Shown: positions 42,365 to 54,315, counted from the first letter of the stretch. The stretch: 64,000 bases of DNA from Alsobacter sp046349155 (GCA_046349155.1 JAXMCW010000001.1:310001-374000); one strand, 5' to 3'. The notes: a model not told the origin generated them from the letters alone. Program-made: numbers and translations.

Positions 42365-42373
42365 CGGGGAAAA
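42355..42373. repeat. Perfect 8-bp inverted repeat near attR
   Basis: TTTTCCCC GGC GGGGAAAA. Overlaps the second TTTCCCCGG word. Could form a hairpin or be a recombinase/accessory-protein site. Confidence 0.45.
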
Positions 42374-42525
42374 TCAAGCGAACCGCGCCCCAGGGAAAAC
42401 CCAATGAATTCAACAGCCGGCAGCGGATTTGCGAAACTGCCCGGATGTTGTCACTCACGGTCTAAGCCCTTGAAAACATTAGCGCCCCGATGGGATAGGA
42501 CCCATTCGGAGCGCCAAACCGCCAC

Positions 42526-42567
42526 TTTAGGAAACCGCTGCTCTATCCTGCTGAGCTACGGAACCGC
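42526..42567. repeat. attR: 42-bp attachment core with orphan 5' half of tRNA-Arg
   Basis: Exact copy of 27475-27516. On the minus strand it is the 5' half of tRNA-Arg(CCU) ending in the anticodon loop, with the original chromosomal upstream DNA still attached on the right (including TGTGCTAGAC, a possible -10). It cannot make a complete tRNA. Confidence 0.92.
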
Positions 42568-42640
42568 TGGCGCACCGTCTAGCACAGGCGGGCGTCGATG
42601 GCATCCCTCCAGCAGGCGGGTCCTTGCCGCGACGGGAGCG

Positions 42641-43540
42641 ATGTGCATGCCCATCCCGAGACGACGATCCTCCTGCCGCGGGGTCGATCTGCTGCGTGCC
42701 GCGGCGCTGGGCGTGGGCGCCCTGGTGGGCGCGTCGTCCTGCGCCAGCGCGCAGGCCGGCGTCTCCGCTTTGCGGGCAGGACCGCCGGACCCGTCTTGCA
42801 GGGCGGCGCTCTCCGCCGTCGCCCGATCCGCGAAGACGCAGGCGCCGGTCGCCGCCGCGGGCGCGGTCCTGCCGGCGGACGGCTTCGACGGGTCCCTGGC
42901 GACGGGCGCGGCGGACAAGGCAGGGGCCGAGGGCGTCCGGCTCGCGGGGATTGAACTTCCAGAGGACGCTGCCGCGCGCCGCGAGGCCGCCGCCCTCCTG
43001 GGCGAGGTGCTGGCCTCGCCGCGGGCGGAGATCATTGTGCTCGGGCCGGCCGACCGCTGGGGCCGCAGGCCTGCGGTGGTGCGGGACGGCGATGTGGTGG
43101 CCAATGCGGAACTCCTGGCCAGGGGTCTCGCGCTGGCCAGGCCCGGCGAGGCGCCGGGCGGCTGCAGCGGCGGGTGGCTGACGCTGGAGGACGGAGCGCG
43201 CCGCGGCGGGCTGGGCGTCTGGGGAAAGCCTTCGGCCTTGTTACTGAACGCGGAGGACGCGGCCGGCATCCTCGCCCAGGAGGGCCGCTTCGTGGTCGTG
43301 GAAGGGCGGGTACGCGGCCTCGGGGAGACGAAAACGCGCGTCTACCTCAATTTCGGCACGGTTCGTGGCGAAGACTTCGCCGTTGTCATCCAGAAACGCA
43401 ACTTGCGTAGGGTCGAGGCTTCGGGCATGAGGTGGACCTCGTGGGAAGGACGGCGGGTCAGGGTTCGCGGAACCGTCGTTCGCACGATCGGTCCTGCGAT
43501 CGAGGTCGAGTCGCCGGACGGGATCGAGCGCCTGGATTGA
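42641..43540 (+). CDS. Secreted SNase-like (thermonuclease-fold) protein
   Basis: 299 residues with a signal-type N-terminus (LLRAAALGVGALVGASSCASAQA). The staphylococcal-nuclease-like OB fold is suggested by VRLAGIELPEDAAARREAA, LGPADRWGRRPAVV, ANAELLARGLALA and the closing ARRGGLGVW. A second small beta domain (FVVVEGRVRGLGETKTRVY, VRVRGTVVRTIGPAIEVES) looks like another OB fold. Some catalytic residues of true nucleases are not obvious, so activity is uncertain. ATG 42641 follows GGGAG; the open frame to 41687 crosses attR and is not coding. Confidence 0.7.
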   Translation: MCMPIPRRRSSCRGVDLLRAAALGVGALVGASSCASAQAGVSALRAGPPDPSCRAALSAVARSAKTQAPVAAAGAVLPADGFDGSLATGAADKAGAEGVRLAGIELPEDAAARREAAALLGEVLASPRAEIIVLGPADRWGRRPAVVRDGDVVANAELLARGLALARPGEAPGGCSGGWLTLEDGARRGGLGVWGKPSALLLNAEDAAGILAQEGRFVVVEGRVRGLGETKTRVYLNFGTVRGEDFAVVIQKRNLRRVEASGMRWTSWEGRRVRVRGTVVRTIGPAIEVESPDGIERLD

Positions 43541-43567
43541 GCGGCTCTTGGCGTACCGAGCGATAAG

Positions 43568-45058
43568 TTGACCCTGTCCTCGTGCCTGTCACCCCTGCGT
43601 CGCGTCGGCGCCGCGGCCACCCTTGTGGCCTCGCTGCTGCTGGCCTCCTGCGCCTCCGACCGGATCGGCATCCCCGACGTCGGCAACAAGGTCACCGCGC
43701 CCGCGTCGGCCCCTCGCGTCACCGGGGTCGACACCGGCTCCTCGCGCGAGCATCGCAAGCTCGTCGCCATGTTCGGCGGCGAGTACAAGTGGCCGGCGGC
43801 CGAGAAGATGCTGAACGAGGTGATGGTGCGCGTGGCGCGAGCCTCCGACCAGCCGGACCAGCTCTACAAGGTCACCATCCTCAACTCGCCCGTCGTGAAC
43901 GCCTTCGCGCTGTCCTCGGGCAATCTCTACGTCACGCGGGGATTGCTGGCGCTGGCCAATGACACGTCGGAGATCGCCGCGGTGATGGCGCATGAGGTCG
44001 CGCACGTCACGGCGAACCACGCCATGGCGCGGGCGGAGCTGGAGCGGCGCTCCGAGATCGTCAGCCGGGTGGTGGCGGAGGTGCTGGAGGATCCCGCGGC
44101 GGGCGAGGTCGTGCAGGCCCGCAACAAGTTCTCAATTGCGAGCTTTTCCCGGGCGCAGGAGCTCGAGGCCGACCAGATCGGCGTGAAGACCATCGCGAAA
44201 GCCGGATTCGATCCCTACGGGGCCGCCAGGTTCCTCGCGTCGCTCGGCCGCCAGTCCGCCATGCGCGCGACGCTCATGGGGGAGAAGCAGAGCCAGCAGG
44301 GCATGAACTTCCTGTCCACGCATCCCTCCACGCCCGAGCGCGTGGCCCAGGCGCTCACCGCCGCGCGCGGCATTGGCGGGCCCGGCATCGGGGAAAGCGA
44401 CCGCATGCGTTACCTCACCGCCATCGACGGCATCGCATTCGGCGACGATCCCCAGGAAGGGGTGGTGCGGGGCAACCGCTTCTTCCACCCGCAGCTCGGC
44501 TTCACCTTCACGGCGCCCTCGGGCTTCGTGCTGGAAAACTCGTCGACCGCGGTGGTGGGCGTGACGCCCGGCGGCGCGCAGGCGCTGCGCTTCGACAGCG
44601 TGAAGCTGCCGTCCGGCCAGACCCTGGCCAGCTACCTGGAGAGCGGCTGGATCGAGGGTGTCCGCCTCTCACCCACGGAGCCGTTGACGGCCAACGGGCT
44701 CACGGGCGTCACGGCGATCGGGAAAGGCGACGAATGGACCTTCCGCATGGCGGCGATCCAGCTCGGTTCCGCCACCTATCGCTTCATTCTCGCCGCGCGG
44801 GCGATGACGCCGGACGTCGACCGCGCCTTTCGCGCGGCGATCGAGAGCTTTCGCGTGCTGTCTCCGGAGGAGGCCGCCGGGGTGAAGCCGCTGCACATCG
44901 CACTCGCCACGGCCAAGCCCGGCGACACGGCCTTGACGCTCGCCAACCGCATGGGCGTCGTGGGCGACCATCCCCTCGAGCGGTTCCAGGTGCTGAACGG
45001 CCTCGACGGGCGCAACTCCGTCAAGCCTGGCCAGACCTACAAGATCGTCGTCGAATAG
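43568..45058 (+). CDS. M48-family metalloprotease lipoprotein with C-terminal LysM-like segment
   Basis: 496 residues. The lipobox LLLASC places the lipidated Cys at residue 28. The zinc site is HEVAH (142-146), with Glu200 in ELEADQIG as third ligand, so it is an intact BepA/YfgC-type periplasmic protease, likely for outer-membrane protein quality control. Residues ~290-440 are an uncharacterised domain; the last ~55 residues (AKPGDTALTLANRMGV, FQVLNGLDGRNSVKPGQTYKIV) resemble a LysM peptidoglycan-binding repeat. The best start is TTG 43568. Confidence 0.85.
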   Translation: MTLSSCLSPLRRVGAAATLVASLLLASCASDRIGIPDVGNKVTAPASAPRVTGVDTGSSREHRKLVAMFGGEYKWPAAEKMLNEVMVRVARASDQPDQLYKVTILNSPVVNAFALSSGNLYVTRGLLALANDTSEIAAVMAHEVAHVTANHAMARAELERRSEIVSRVVAEVLEDPAAGEVVQARNKFSIASFSRAQELEADQIGVKTIAKAGFDPYGAARFLASLGRQSAMRATLMGEKQSQQGMNFLSTHPSTPERVAQALTAARGIGGPGIGESDRMRYLTAIDGIAFGDDPQEGVVRGNRFFHPQLGFTFTAPSGFVLENSSTAVVGVTPGGAQALRFDSVKLPSGQTLASYLESGWIEGVRLSPTEPLTANGLTGVTAIGKGDEWTFRMAAIQLGSATYRFILAARAMTPDVDRAFRAAIESFRVLSPEEAAGVKPLHIALATAKPGDTALTLANRMGVVGDHPLERFQVLNGLDGRNSVKPGQTYKIVVE

Positions 45059-45115
45059 CGGCCGCCCGTGGCCGCCCCAAGACGTGAGTCGCGGCTGCTG
45101 ACCGCGCCTCGTCCG

Positions 45116-45988
45116 TCAGACGTAGGCGGCCGCGGCCTCCGGGTGCCGCTCGAGCAGCGCCCGCTTCAGCTTCTCGAGCGCCCGGCTCTCGATCTGGCGC
45201 ACCCGCTCCTTCGAGATCCCCATGCGGTCGCCGAGCGATTCCAGCGTAGCAGCCTCCTCGGAAAGGCGGCGCGCGCGCAAGATCCGCAATTCGCGGTCGC
45301 TGAGCACGGTGAGCGCCGAGCGCAGCCACTTCACGCGGCGCTCGGTATCGATGGTCTCGCTCACGGTTTCGTCTGGCAGCGGGGCGTCGTCCACGAGGAA
45401 GTCGACGCGCTCGGCCGTTCCCGACTTGTCGGTGTCGGAGAGCGGCGCGTTGAGCGACATGTCGGAGCCTGACAGCCGCGCCTCCATGGCGGCGACGTCG
45501 TTGCGCGACACGCCGATGGCCGTCGCGATGCTCTGCTGCACGTCGATCGAACTGTCGACAGCCGCGGCCTGCGAGAGGCGGGCGCGCAGGCGACGCAGGT
45601 TGAAGAACAAGGCCTTCTGCGCCGAGCTCGTCCCGCCGCGCACGATTGACCAGTTGCGCAGGATGTAGTCCTGGATCGAGGCGCGGATCCACCAGGTGGC
45701 GTAGGTCGAGAAGCGCACCTCGCGGTCCGGCTCGAAGCGCGCCCCGGCCTCCAGCAGGCCGACATGGCCTTCCTGGATCAGGTCGGCCATGGGCAGGCCG
45801 TAATGCCGGAAGCGCGCCGCGATGGCGATGACGAGGCGCATGTGCGCCGCGGCGAGCTGGTGCAACGCGTCCTCGTCCTTCTGGTCTTTCCAGCGGACGG
45901 CCAGCTCGTGTTCGTACTCGCGGGTGAGGAATGGGGCGTCCATGGCGGCCTTGACGAACTTTCGACCGACCCCTGCGATCTCAGCCAT
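45116..45988 (-). CDS. rpoH: RNA polymerase sigma-32 factor RpoH
   Basis: 290-residue heat-shock sigma factor. Region 2 has HMRLVIAIAARFRHYGLPM, DLIQEGHVGLLEA and FSTYATWWIRASIQDYILR. The RpoH-specific box is AQKALFFNLRRLR. Region 4 has LESLGDRMGISKERVRQIE, the -35-recognising helix-turn-helix. Many alphaproteobacteria carry two or more rpoH copies; this one could be either. It directs transcription of chaperone and protease genes. Confidence 0.93.
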   Translation of the reverse strand: MAEIAGVGRKFVKAAMDAPFLTREYEHELAVRWKDQKDEDALHQLAAAHMRLVIAIAARFRHYGLPMADLIQEGHVGLLEAGARFEPDREVRFSTYATWWIRASIQDYILRNWSIVRGGTSSAQKALFFNLRRLRARLSQAAAVDSSIDVQQSIATAIGVSRNDVAAMEARLSGSDMSLNAPLSDTDKSGTAERVDFLVDDAPLPDETVSETIDTERRVKWLRSALTVLSDRELRILRARRLSEEAATLESLGDRMGISKERVRQIESRALEKLKRALLERHPEAAAAYV

Positions 45989-46175
45989 GCGCCATCTCCC
46001 GTTTCACTTGTCTGGCATACGGGAGCGGCCCGGCTCCGGATCAGTTTTCGCCCGGATTCGGGCCTCCCGGGGCTTCACAGCTTTGCGAGCGGCCTTGCAA
46101 CCGGGCGCTGCTGCCATCTCTTAAGCGGCAGGCGCGACCGCGCCCTACAACCAGAAACGAAACCGAGGGAAGCGC

Positions 46176-47042
46176 ATGCCACTCGACCAGCGGATCATCG
46201 ACCTCTACGACGAATACACCCACCGTCCCCTGCCCCGTCGAATCTTCCTCGAAAGGCTGGCCATCCTGGCGGGATCGGGCGGGGCGGCCACGGCGGCCCT
46301 GGCCGTCCTGGAACCGAACTACGCGCGCGCCGCGCTGGTTCCCGACGCCGATGCCCGCATCAAGGCCGAGCGCGTCAAGACGAGCGTGGGCGGGGTCGAG
46401 GTCGCGGGGTATCTCGCTGCGCCCGCGAGCGGCGGCAAGGCGCCTGGCGTGCTGGTGATCCACGAGAACCGCGGCCTCAATGCCCATATCGAGGACGTGA
46501 CGCGTCGCTTTGCGGTGGCGGGCTTCGTTGCGCTGGGCCTCGATTTCCTCACGCCCCTCGGCGGCACGCCCCAGGACGCCGACAAGGCGCGCGAGGCCTT
46601 CTCCAAGCTCTCCGGCGAAAGCGTGGTGAGCCAGGCCAGGGCGGCCATCGAACTGCTCAAGGCGGATCCGCGCTGCAACGGAAAAGTCGGCGCTGTCGGC
46701 TTCTGCTGGGGCGGCGGCATGGTCAACATCATCGCCACCCGCCTGCCGGAGCTAGGCGCCGGCGTCGCCTTCTATGGCGTGGCCCCGCCGCCGGAGGCGG
46801 TCCCCAACATCAAGGCGCCGATGCTGCTGCACTTCGCGGGCCTGGATACGAGGGTGAACGCGGGAATGGAGGGCTACGACAAGGCGCTCAAGGCCGCCGG
46901 CGTGCCGCACCAGATCTTCGTCTACGAGGGCGTGAACCACGCCTTCCACAACGACACGAGCGCCGAGCGCTACAACAAGGAGGCGGCGACGCTCGCCTTC
47001 GATCGGACTGTCGAATTCCTGCGCCAGAACCTCGGCGCGTGA
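46176..47042 (+). CDS. Dienelactone hydrolase family protein
   Basis: 288-residue alpha/beta hydrolase. The nucleophile Cys177 lies in GFCWGG; Asp224 (FAGLDTRV) and His255 (GVNHAFHND) complete the triad. Before the hydrolase domain a segment RRIFLERLAILAGSGGAATA, followed by EPNYARA, resembles a Tat-type export signal as in YghX-like proteins. Substrate unknown. Upstream, CTTGCAA (46094-46100) followed 13 bases later by CCATCTC resembles a sigma-32 promoter, which would fit the adjacent divergent rpoH; this is weak. Confidence 0.82.
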   Translation: MPLDQRIIDLYDEYTHRPLPRRIFLERLAILAGSGGAATAALAVLEPNYARAALVPDADARIKAERVKTSVGGVEVAGYLAAPASGGKAPGVLVIHENRGLNAHIEDVTRRFAVAGFVALGLDFLTPLGGTPQDADKAREAFSKLSGESVVSQARAAIELLKADPRCNGKVGAVGFCWGGGMVNIIATRLPELGAGVAFYGVAPPPEAVPNIKAPMLLHFAGLDTRVNAGMEGYDKALKAAGVPHQIFVYEGVNHAFHNDTSAERYNKEAATLAFDRTVEFLRQNLGA

Positions 47043-47078
47043 GGGATGGGCGCCCGGCTCGCGCCGGGCGCCCGCGGC

Positions 47079-47414
47079 TCATGCCGCATCGCGCAGCGCG
47101 GCGCGATCGTCGCGCTGAGCACGGATCTCCTGGAGCAATTCGCGGTTCAGCCGCTCCATCTCGCGCAGGCGCTCCTGCATTTCCTCGATGGTCCTGTTGC
47201 CCGTGTTCTGCAGCAGGAACACCATCAGGAAGGTGCAGATCGTGGTGCCCGTGTTGATGACGAGCTGCCACGTGTCGGAGAAGTCGAAGATCGGGCCCGA
47301 CACGGCCCACAGGATCACGACGAGGCTCGCGATCATGAAGGCGTAGGGGCTGCCGAGGTTGGCCGAGATCCACTCGGACAGAGCCTCGAAGCGGTTCGTG
47401 ATGAAGGTGGTCAT
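47079..47414 (-). CDS. Small membrane protein, low-affinity iron permease-like family
   Basis: 111 residues with two membrane helices (PYAFMIASLVVILWAVSG, LVINTGTTICTFLMVFLLQ) followed by a charged coiled coil (RTIEEMQERLREMERLNRE). The layout and the NTGTT...FLLQNTQ/GNR pattern match the Fet4-like low-affinity iron permease family found widely in bacteria, where transport has rarely been shown. Convergent with the dienelactone hydrolase gene. Confidence 0.75.
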   Translation of the reverse strand: MTTFITNRFEALSEWISANLGSPYAFMIASLVVILWAVSGPIFDFSDTWQLVINTGTTICTFLMVFLLQNTGNRTIEEMQERLREMERLNRELLQEIRAQRDDRAALRDAA

Positions 47415-47699
47415 TGGGCTCTCCTGGCGACCAGCCGCCGAGGGCGGTCGCAGGGAGCCGAACGATCAGCCCCTGGCGCGCGCCCTCGACGGCGTGGTCT
47501 GTCGACTGTCGCTGGACATGGGGTGGATGGTTCCTTGAACCGGCATGATCGGGCCGGCGACCAGCGACCTACGCCTCGGCAGGCCAGGTTTCAAGTGTCG
47601 AAACCTCAAAGATTCGTCATGTCCGGCCTGTCCCGCGGGTCGCCGCCCCCCGCCCGGCGTGGCGGACTGGATGCCGGCCCAACGGCATCGGCAGGGACA

Positions 47700-47726
47700 A
47701 ACAAAAAGCCCCGCCTGAGCGGGGCT
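47700..47726 (-). terminator. Intrinsic terminator of carD
   Basis: On the minus strand AGCCCCGC TCAG GCGGGGCT forms a perfect 8-bp stem with 4-base loop followed by TTTTTGT. It lies 25 bases past the carD stop. Confidence 0.88.
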
Positions 47727-47750
47727 TCTCGAACCGTCCGGAGCCGGCCT

Positions 47751-48347
47751 TCAGGCCGCTTCTTCCTGCTCGTCCTCGACTTCGAGGTCCGCGGCCGCCT
47801 CCGCTTCGGTCTCGCCCGCCTTGGCGCGCTTGGGGGACTTTGCGAGCTGGGCCTCGATGAGCTTCAGCGCCTCGCCCTCGTGCAGCCGGTTCACGGCTGC
47901 GACCTCGCGGGCCATGCGGTCGAGCGCGGCCTCGTAGAGCTGGCGCTCGGAATAGGACTGCTCCGGCTGCGCGTCGGACCGATGCAGGTCGCGCACCACT
48001 TCGGCGATGGCGATCAGGTCGCCGGAATTGATCTTGGCTTCGTATTCCTGCGCCCGGCGCGACCACATGGTGCGCTTGATGCGAGCGCGACCGGTGATGG
48101 TCTCCAGCGCCTTGCTGACGAGGCCGTTCTCGGCGAGCTTGCGCATGCCGACGGACGTCGCCTTCGCGGTGGGGACGCGCAAGGTCATCTTGTCCTTCTC
48201 GAACGAGATCACGAACAGCTCGAGCTTGAAGCCGGCGACTTCCTGCTCTTCGATGGCCACGATCTGCCCGACCCCGTGCGCGGGGTAGACCACGAACTCG
48301 CCGGTCTTGTACCCCTGCCGGTTGGACGTCTTCTTCGCGTTCGACAT
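47751..48347 (-). CDS. carD: CarD family transcriptional regulator
   Basis: 198 residues. The N-terminal RNA-polymerase-interacting Tudor-like domain starts at YKTGEFVVYPAHGVGQIVAI and continues through FEKDKMTLRVPTAKA. The helical DNA-binding part has TMWSRRAQEYEAKINSGDL and YEAALDRMAREVAAVN. It stabilises promoter open complexes, notably at rRNA and stress genes. The acidic tail (EDEQEEAA) is usual. ATG 48347 (MSNAKKTSNRQG) is chosen; the frame continues upstream to 48413 without ribosome site. Confidence 0.92.
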   Translation of the reverse strand: MSNAKKTSNRQGYKTGEFVVYPAHGVGQIVAIEEQEVAGFKLELFVISFEKDKMTLRVPTAKATSVGMRKLAENGLVSKALETITGRARIKRTMWSRRAQEYEAKINSGDLIAIAEVVRDLHRSDAQPEQSYSERQLYEAALDRMAREVAAVNRLHEGEALKLIEAQLAKSPKRAKAGETEAEAAADLEVEDEQEEAA

Positions 48348-48739
48348 GACCTGGATATTCTCCCCGATGCCGGGCTGTTGCCCGTGCAGCTCACGCGTCC
48401 ACCGGCATTTCACCGGCGCAAAAAGCCCACGGCCCGGGAAGGTTCCCTTCCCAAGGTCGGAGCTGGCTCAGCCGATGACCAAAAGCGCTTCCTCCCCGCG
48501 ACCTGTATCACACGCCAAAACCCAAGGGCTGCCGGGAGAAGCCGGACCAGACCGGGCGGTGAGAGAGATGGACGGGGGAGGCCGCAAAGCGCGCCGGATG
48601 AAATCGACCACGAGTGTGACAATAGCACAACGGGTACTGGAAATCAAAAGGATTTGGTTTCCGGCGGTCCCTCGGCTGTGCATGACAGCAGCGCTGCCGG
48701 GACAGGCCCGGGGGCGAAAGCGACCGCCCGGCCGGCCTC
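48348..48739. other. carD leader and promoter region
   Basis: 392 bases without a supported gene between carD and fdxA (same strand). Holds the carD promoter candidate at 48619-48647, implying a leader of roughly 260 nucleotides. No riboswitch fold was recognised. Confidence 0.5.
48619..48647 (-). promoter_or_regulatory. Sigma-70-type promoter candidate for carD
   Basis: On the minus strand TTGATT (48647-48642), 17-base spacer, TATTGT (48624-48619). Good spacing and hexamers for a high-GC alphaproteobacterium, in the only AT-rich patch of the interval. Confidence 0.5.
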
Positions 48740-49078
48740 TCAGTCGCCTTCGCCTGGGTTCGGCGAGAAATACTTGTCGAGCTTGCCCTCCTCTCCGTCA
48801 TGCTCCTTGGCGTCGGAGGGCGCGTCGCGCTTGACGGTGATGTTGGGCCAGGACTTCGCGTATTCGGCGTTGAGCGTCAGCCACTTCTCGAGGCCGGATT
48901 CGGTGTCCGGCTTGATGGCCTCGGCCGGACATTCGGGCTCGCACACGCCGCAGTCGATGCATTCGTCGGGATGGATGACGAGCATGTTCTCGCCCTCGTA
49001 GAAGCAGTCCACGGGACACACCTCCACGCAGTCCATGTACTTGCACTTGATGCAATTCTCGACGACGACGTAGGTCAT
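48740..49078 (-). CDS. fdxA: 7Fe ferredoxin FdxA
   Basis: 112-residue soluble electron carrier with one [3Fe-4S] and one [4Fe-4S] cluster expected. Cysteines at 9, 12, 17, 21, 25 and 40, 43, 46, 50 follow the C-x2-C-x4-C-x3-C-P and C-x2-C-x2-C-x3-C-P patterns of FdxA proteins. The C-terminal extension (KWLTLNAEYAKSWPNIT and an acidic tail) is also family-typical. ATG 49078 begins MTYVVVENC; the longer frame to 49489 is spurious. Confidence 0.95.
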   Translation of the reverse strand: MTYVVVENCIKCKYMDCVEVCPVDCFYEGENMLVIHPDECIDCGVCEPECPAEAIKPDTESGLEKWLTLNAEYAKSWPNITVKRDAPSDAKEHDGEEGKLDKYFSPNPGEGD

Positions 49079-49248
49079 GGGGACTCCCGGGGCCGGGTCA
49101 AGGGCCGGCTCTGGCACGAAGGATCTCGGGAATTTGCCTAGCCGAGAAGGCTGGTGAGCGCAAGACGAGCGAAATCGGCCATGGAAGCGACGCCATGCGC
49201 CCCATGCAGCCATTCCCGCGCGGGTTTCGGGCCTCGTCGCGCTCCCGC

Positions 49249-49563
49249 TCAGTCCTGCGTGAGATCCTCGTAGAGATGCTGCGCCAGGGCAAAGGAGCCC
49301 CGCCGCTCGGCGGCACCGAGGACGCGCACGACCTTCGTGCCGTGCGGCAAGGCGAGCGTCAGGACGTCGCCTCCCCCGACCGCGCGTGTCGGGTTGGTCA
49401 TCCGGGCGCCGTTGAGGCGCACGCGGCCGGCCTCGATCAGTTCGGTCGCGACGGAGCGCGTCTTGGCGAAGCGCGCGTAGACCAGCCACTTGTCCAGTCT
49501 CTGGCGATCCTCGGGCGGATCGTCCCGGTCAGGCCGTGAGGGGCCGGACTTGCGCGGCGCCAC
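49249..49563 (-). CDS. S4-domain RNA-binding protein (HslR/Hsp15-like)
   Basis: 104 residues. The S4 fold is clear: RQRLDKWLVYARFAKTRS, VATELIEAGRVRLNGARMT, GDVLTLALPHGTKVVRVLG. Hsp15-type proteins bind stalled 50S subunits carrying nascent chains. It starts seven bases after the helicase stop on the same strand, so the two RNA-linked genes are likely co-transcribed. Confidence 0.85.
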   Translation of the reverse strand: MAPRKSGPSRPDRDDPPEDRQRLDKWLVYARFAKTRSVATELIEAGRVRLNGARMTNPTRAVGGGDVLTLALPHGTKVVRVLGAAERRGSFALAQHLYEDLTQD

Positions 49564-49569
49564 CCGAAC

Positions 49570-52947
<3,378 letters not shown>

Positions 52948-53463
52948 CAGGCCCTGAATATGGGGAGCGGGAGCCCTGTGGACAGCGTTTGGCCCGCAGG
53001 TCCCGCCCGGGGACCGGTCTGCTGTATCACGCCGGGGCGCGGCTGGCTCCCTTCTTCTGGCGTCGCGAACGCCGAGCGAACGAATGGGGGGCGAATCGCT
53101 CACCGCGGCGGGAGCCCCGGCGAGTCGCAGAACGGCGTCATGGTAAAGGCCGGATGAAGGTTCGCCCCGAGGTTTGTGCGCAACATGGTTAACGACGGGC
53201 CGACACCATGAACGGATGCGGTCCGAATCAGCGACCGCGGGGCCAGACCCCCGCCTCGCACGCCGCAAGCCCCGTCGCGGGGGCGGGAGCGCGCCGATCC
53301 GTGTTGACGAACATGGTTCAAAACGGGGCGACGGGCGGGCGCGCCGCCGCCTCCCGGACCTGGCTTCCGGCGTCTTCTCGGGATGCGGGTGTCGCCGCGG
53401 CGCAGGACGCTGCACCGGCCCGCCGGCGAGACTTCCGGGCGGCCGGGGCGGCGATGTCGCGCG
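52948..53463. other. Intergenic region upstream of the helicase; no gene seen
   Basis: 516 bases. Frames here are GC-rich shadows without motif or ribosome site. Two ACATGGTT words (about 53183 and 53310) are the only repeat noticed. The helicase promoter must be here but no good -35/-10 pair was found. Confidence 0.45.
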
Positions 53464-54315
53464 CTACTGCGCGGAGGCCTTCACCGGTTCTGCGGCGCCG
53501 GTTTCGACCCGGCCGGCCACATTCACCTTGGTGGCGTCGATAACGGTCGTGCCGATCATCGTCTTCACCGAGATCTTCACGGGCACCAGAACCCGGGCGC
53601 CCTCAATGGGGGCGAGCCACGCTTCCATGTCCTTGTTCTCGGCCATGAACTGCGTCGACTTCCGGCCCGTGCGATGGCCGGCGATGGGCGTGTAGCGGGC
53701 CTGGCAGACGAGCACCGGCCCCTTGTAGCCGGGAACGTCGACGCTCTGCTTGGACGAATAGCTCAGGGACACGTCGAAGCGGCCCGCTCCGTCGAAGACC
53801 GGGATGGTACGGTTGCAGGAGGAGGGGTCCAGCATGTTGCCGGAGCCCGACACCGGCATGATGAGGGCGCTGACAGGATCGACCACGCCGCGCTTGTGAA
53901 TGTCGAGCACGGGGACGCGGTCTCCCGCGGGATCGATGGGCGGCGTGATCTCCACCCCGGCCACGTTGCCTGAGCTCAGCGCCATGCGGACCGTGTAGGT
54001 CCCGTTGCCGCCGCCCGACGTGAGCGCGTAGCTCGCCGGCATCACGCGGCCGCCCGCCGTGGACCCGGAGGACGAGCCCGCTCCGCGCCCGCTGGTGAGC
54101 AGTCCGGCGAGGCCCGTCATCTTGGCGCGCACGTCGACCTTGTAGCTCTCGCGCGTGAACTGTCCGCCGAGCGTGGCCGTGCCGATCGGCAGCCCGGCCA
54201 GCGTGAGGCCGTAATTCACCTGCACCTGTTCGGCCGCGACCGCGCCTGACGACAGGACGAGGGCGACCGCCACCGCGGCGGAACGAAAGGGGGCGATCGA
54301 CATCACTTGCGCCAT
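53464..54315 (-). CDS. DUF3108-type exported protein
   Basis: 283 residues with signal peptide (SAAVAVALVLSSGAVAAEQ). The mature part begins VQVNYGLTLAGLPIGTATL, followed by alternating beta strands and GRKSTQFMAENKDMEAWLA near the end, the pattern of DUF3108 periplasmic proteins of unknown function. Two cysteines (SSCNR, LVCQAR) could form a disulfide. Start at 54315 or 54303; the upstream frame is shadow. Confidence 0.75.
   Translation of the reverse strand: MAQVMSIAPFRSAAVAVALVLSSGAVAAEQVQVNYGLTLAGLPIGTATLGGQFTRESYKVDVRAKMTGLAGLLTSGRGAGSSSGSTAGGRVMPASYALTSGGGNGTYTVRMALSSGNVAGVEITPPIDPAGDRVPVLDIHKRGVVDPVSALIMPVSGSGNMLDPSSCNRTIPVFDGAGRFDVSLSYSSKQSVDVPGYKGPVLVCQARYTPIAGHRTGRKSTQFMAENKDMEAWLAPIEGARVLVPVKISVKTMIGTTVIDATKVNVAGRVETGAAEPVKASAQ

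Larger units (their letters stand above)
27475..42567. mobile_element. 15.1-kb integrated element: tail-less phage satellite or remnant prophage
   Basis: Bounded by exact 42-bp direct repeats of tRNA-Arg(CCU). Contents in order: integrase, DNA-binding-like protein, three small/unknown proteins, SF2 helicase, terminase small and large subunits, portal, scaffold, capsid, small head protein, then arylsulfatase and porin cargo, an IS3 remnant and an unknown gene next to attR. No tail, baseplate, lysis or head-tail connector gene was recognised. Size and content resemble capsid-forming phage-inducible islands, which package their DNA in their own heads and borrow helper tails. A deleted prophage is the alternative. 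Confidence 0.85.
42212..42640. other. Right-end non-coding region of the element and chromosome junction
   Basis: No gene in 429 bases. It holds paired TTTCCCCG repeats (42345-42364), a perfect palindrome (42355-42373), attR (42526-42567) and about 70 bases of chromosomal DNA that once preceded tRNA-Arg. Confidence 0.6.

Noticed and set aside
42526..42567. Second tRNA gene at the right end of the element
   Set aside because: Only the 5' half through the anticodon loop is present; the T-arm and 3' acceptor strand are missing.
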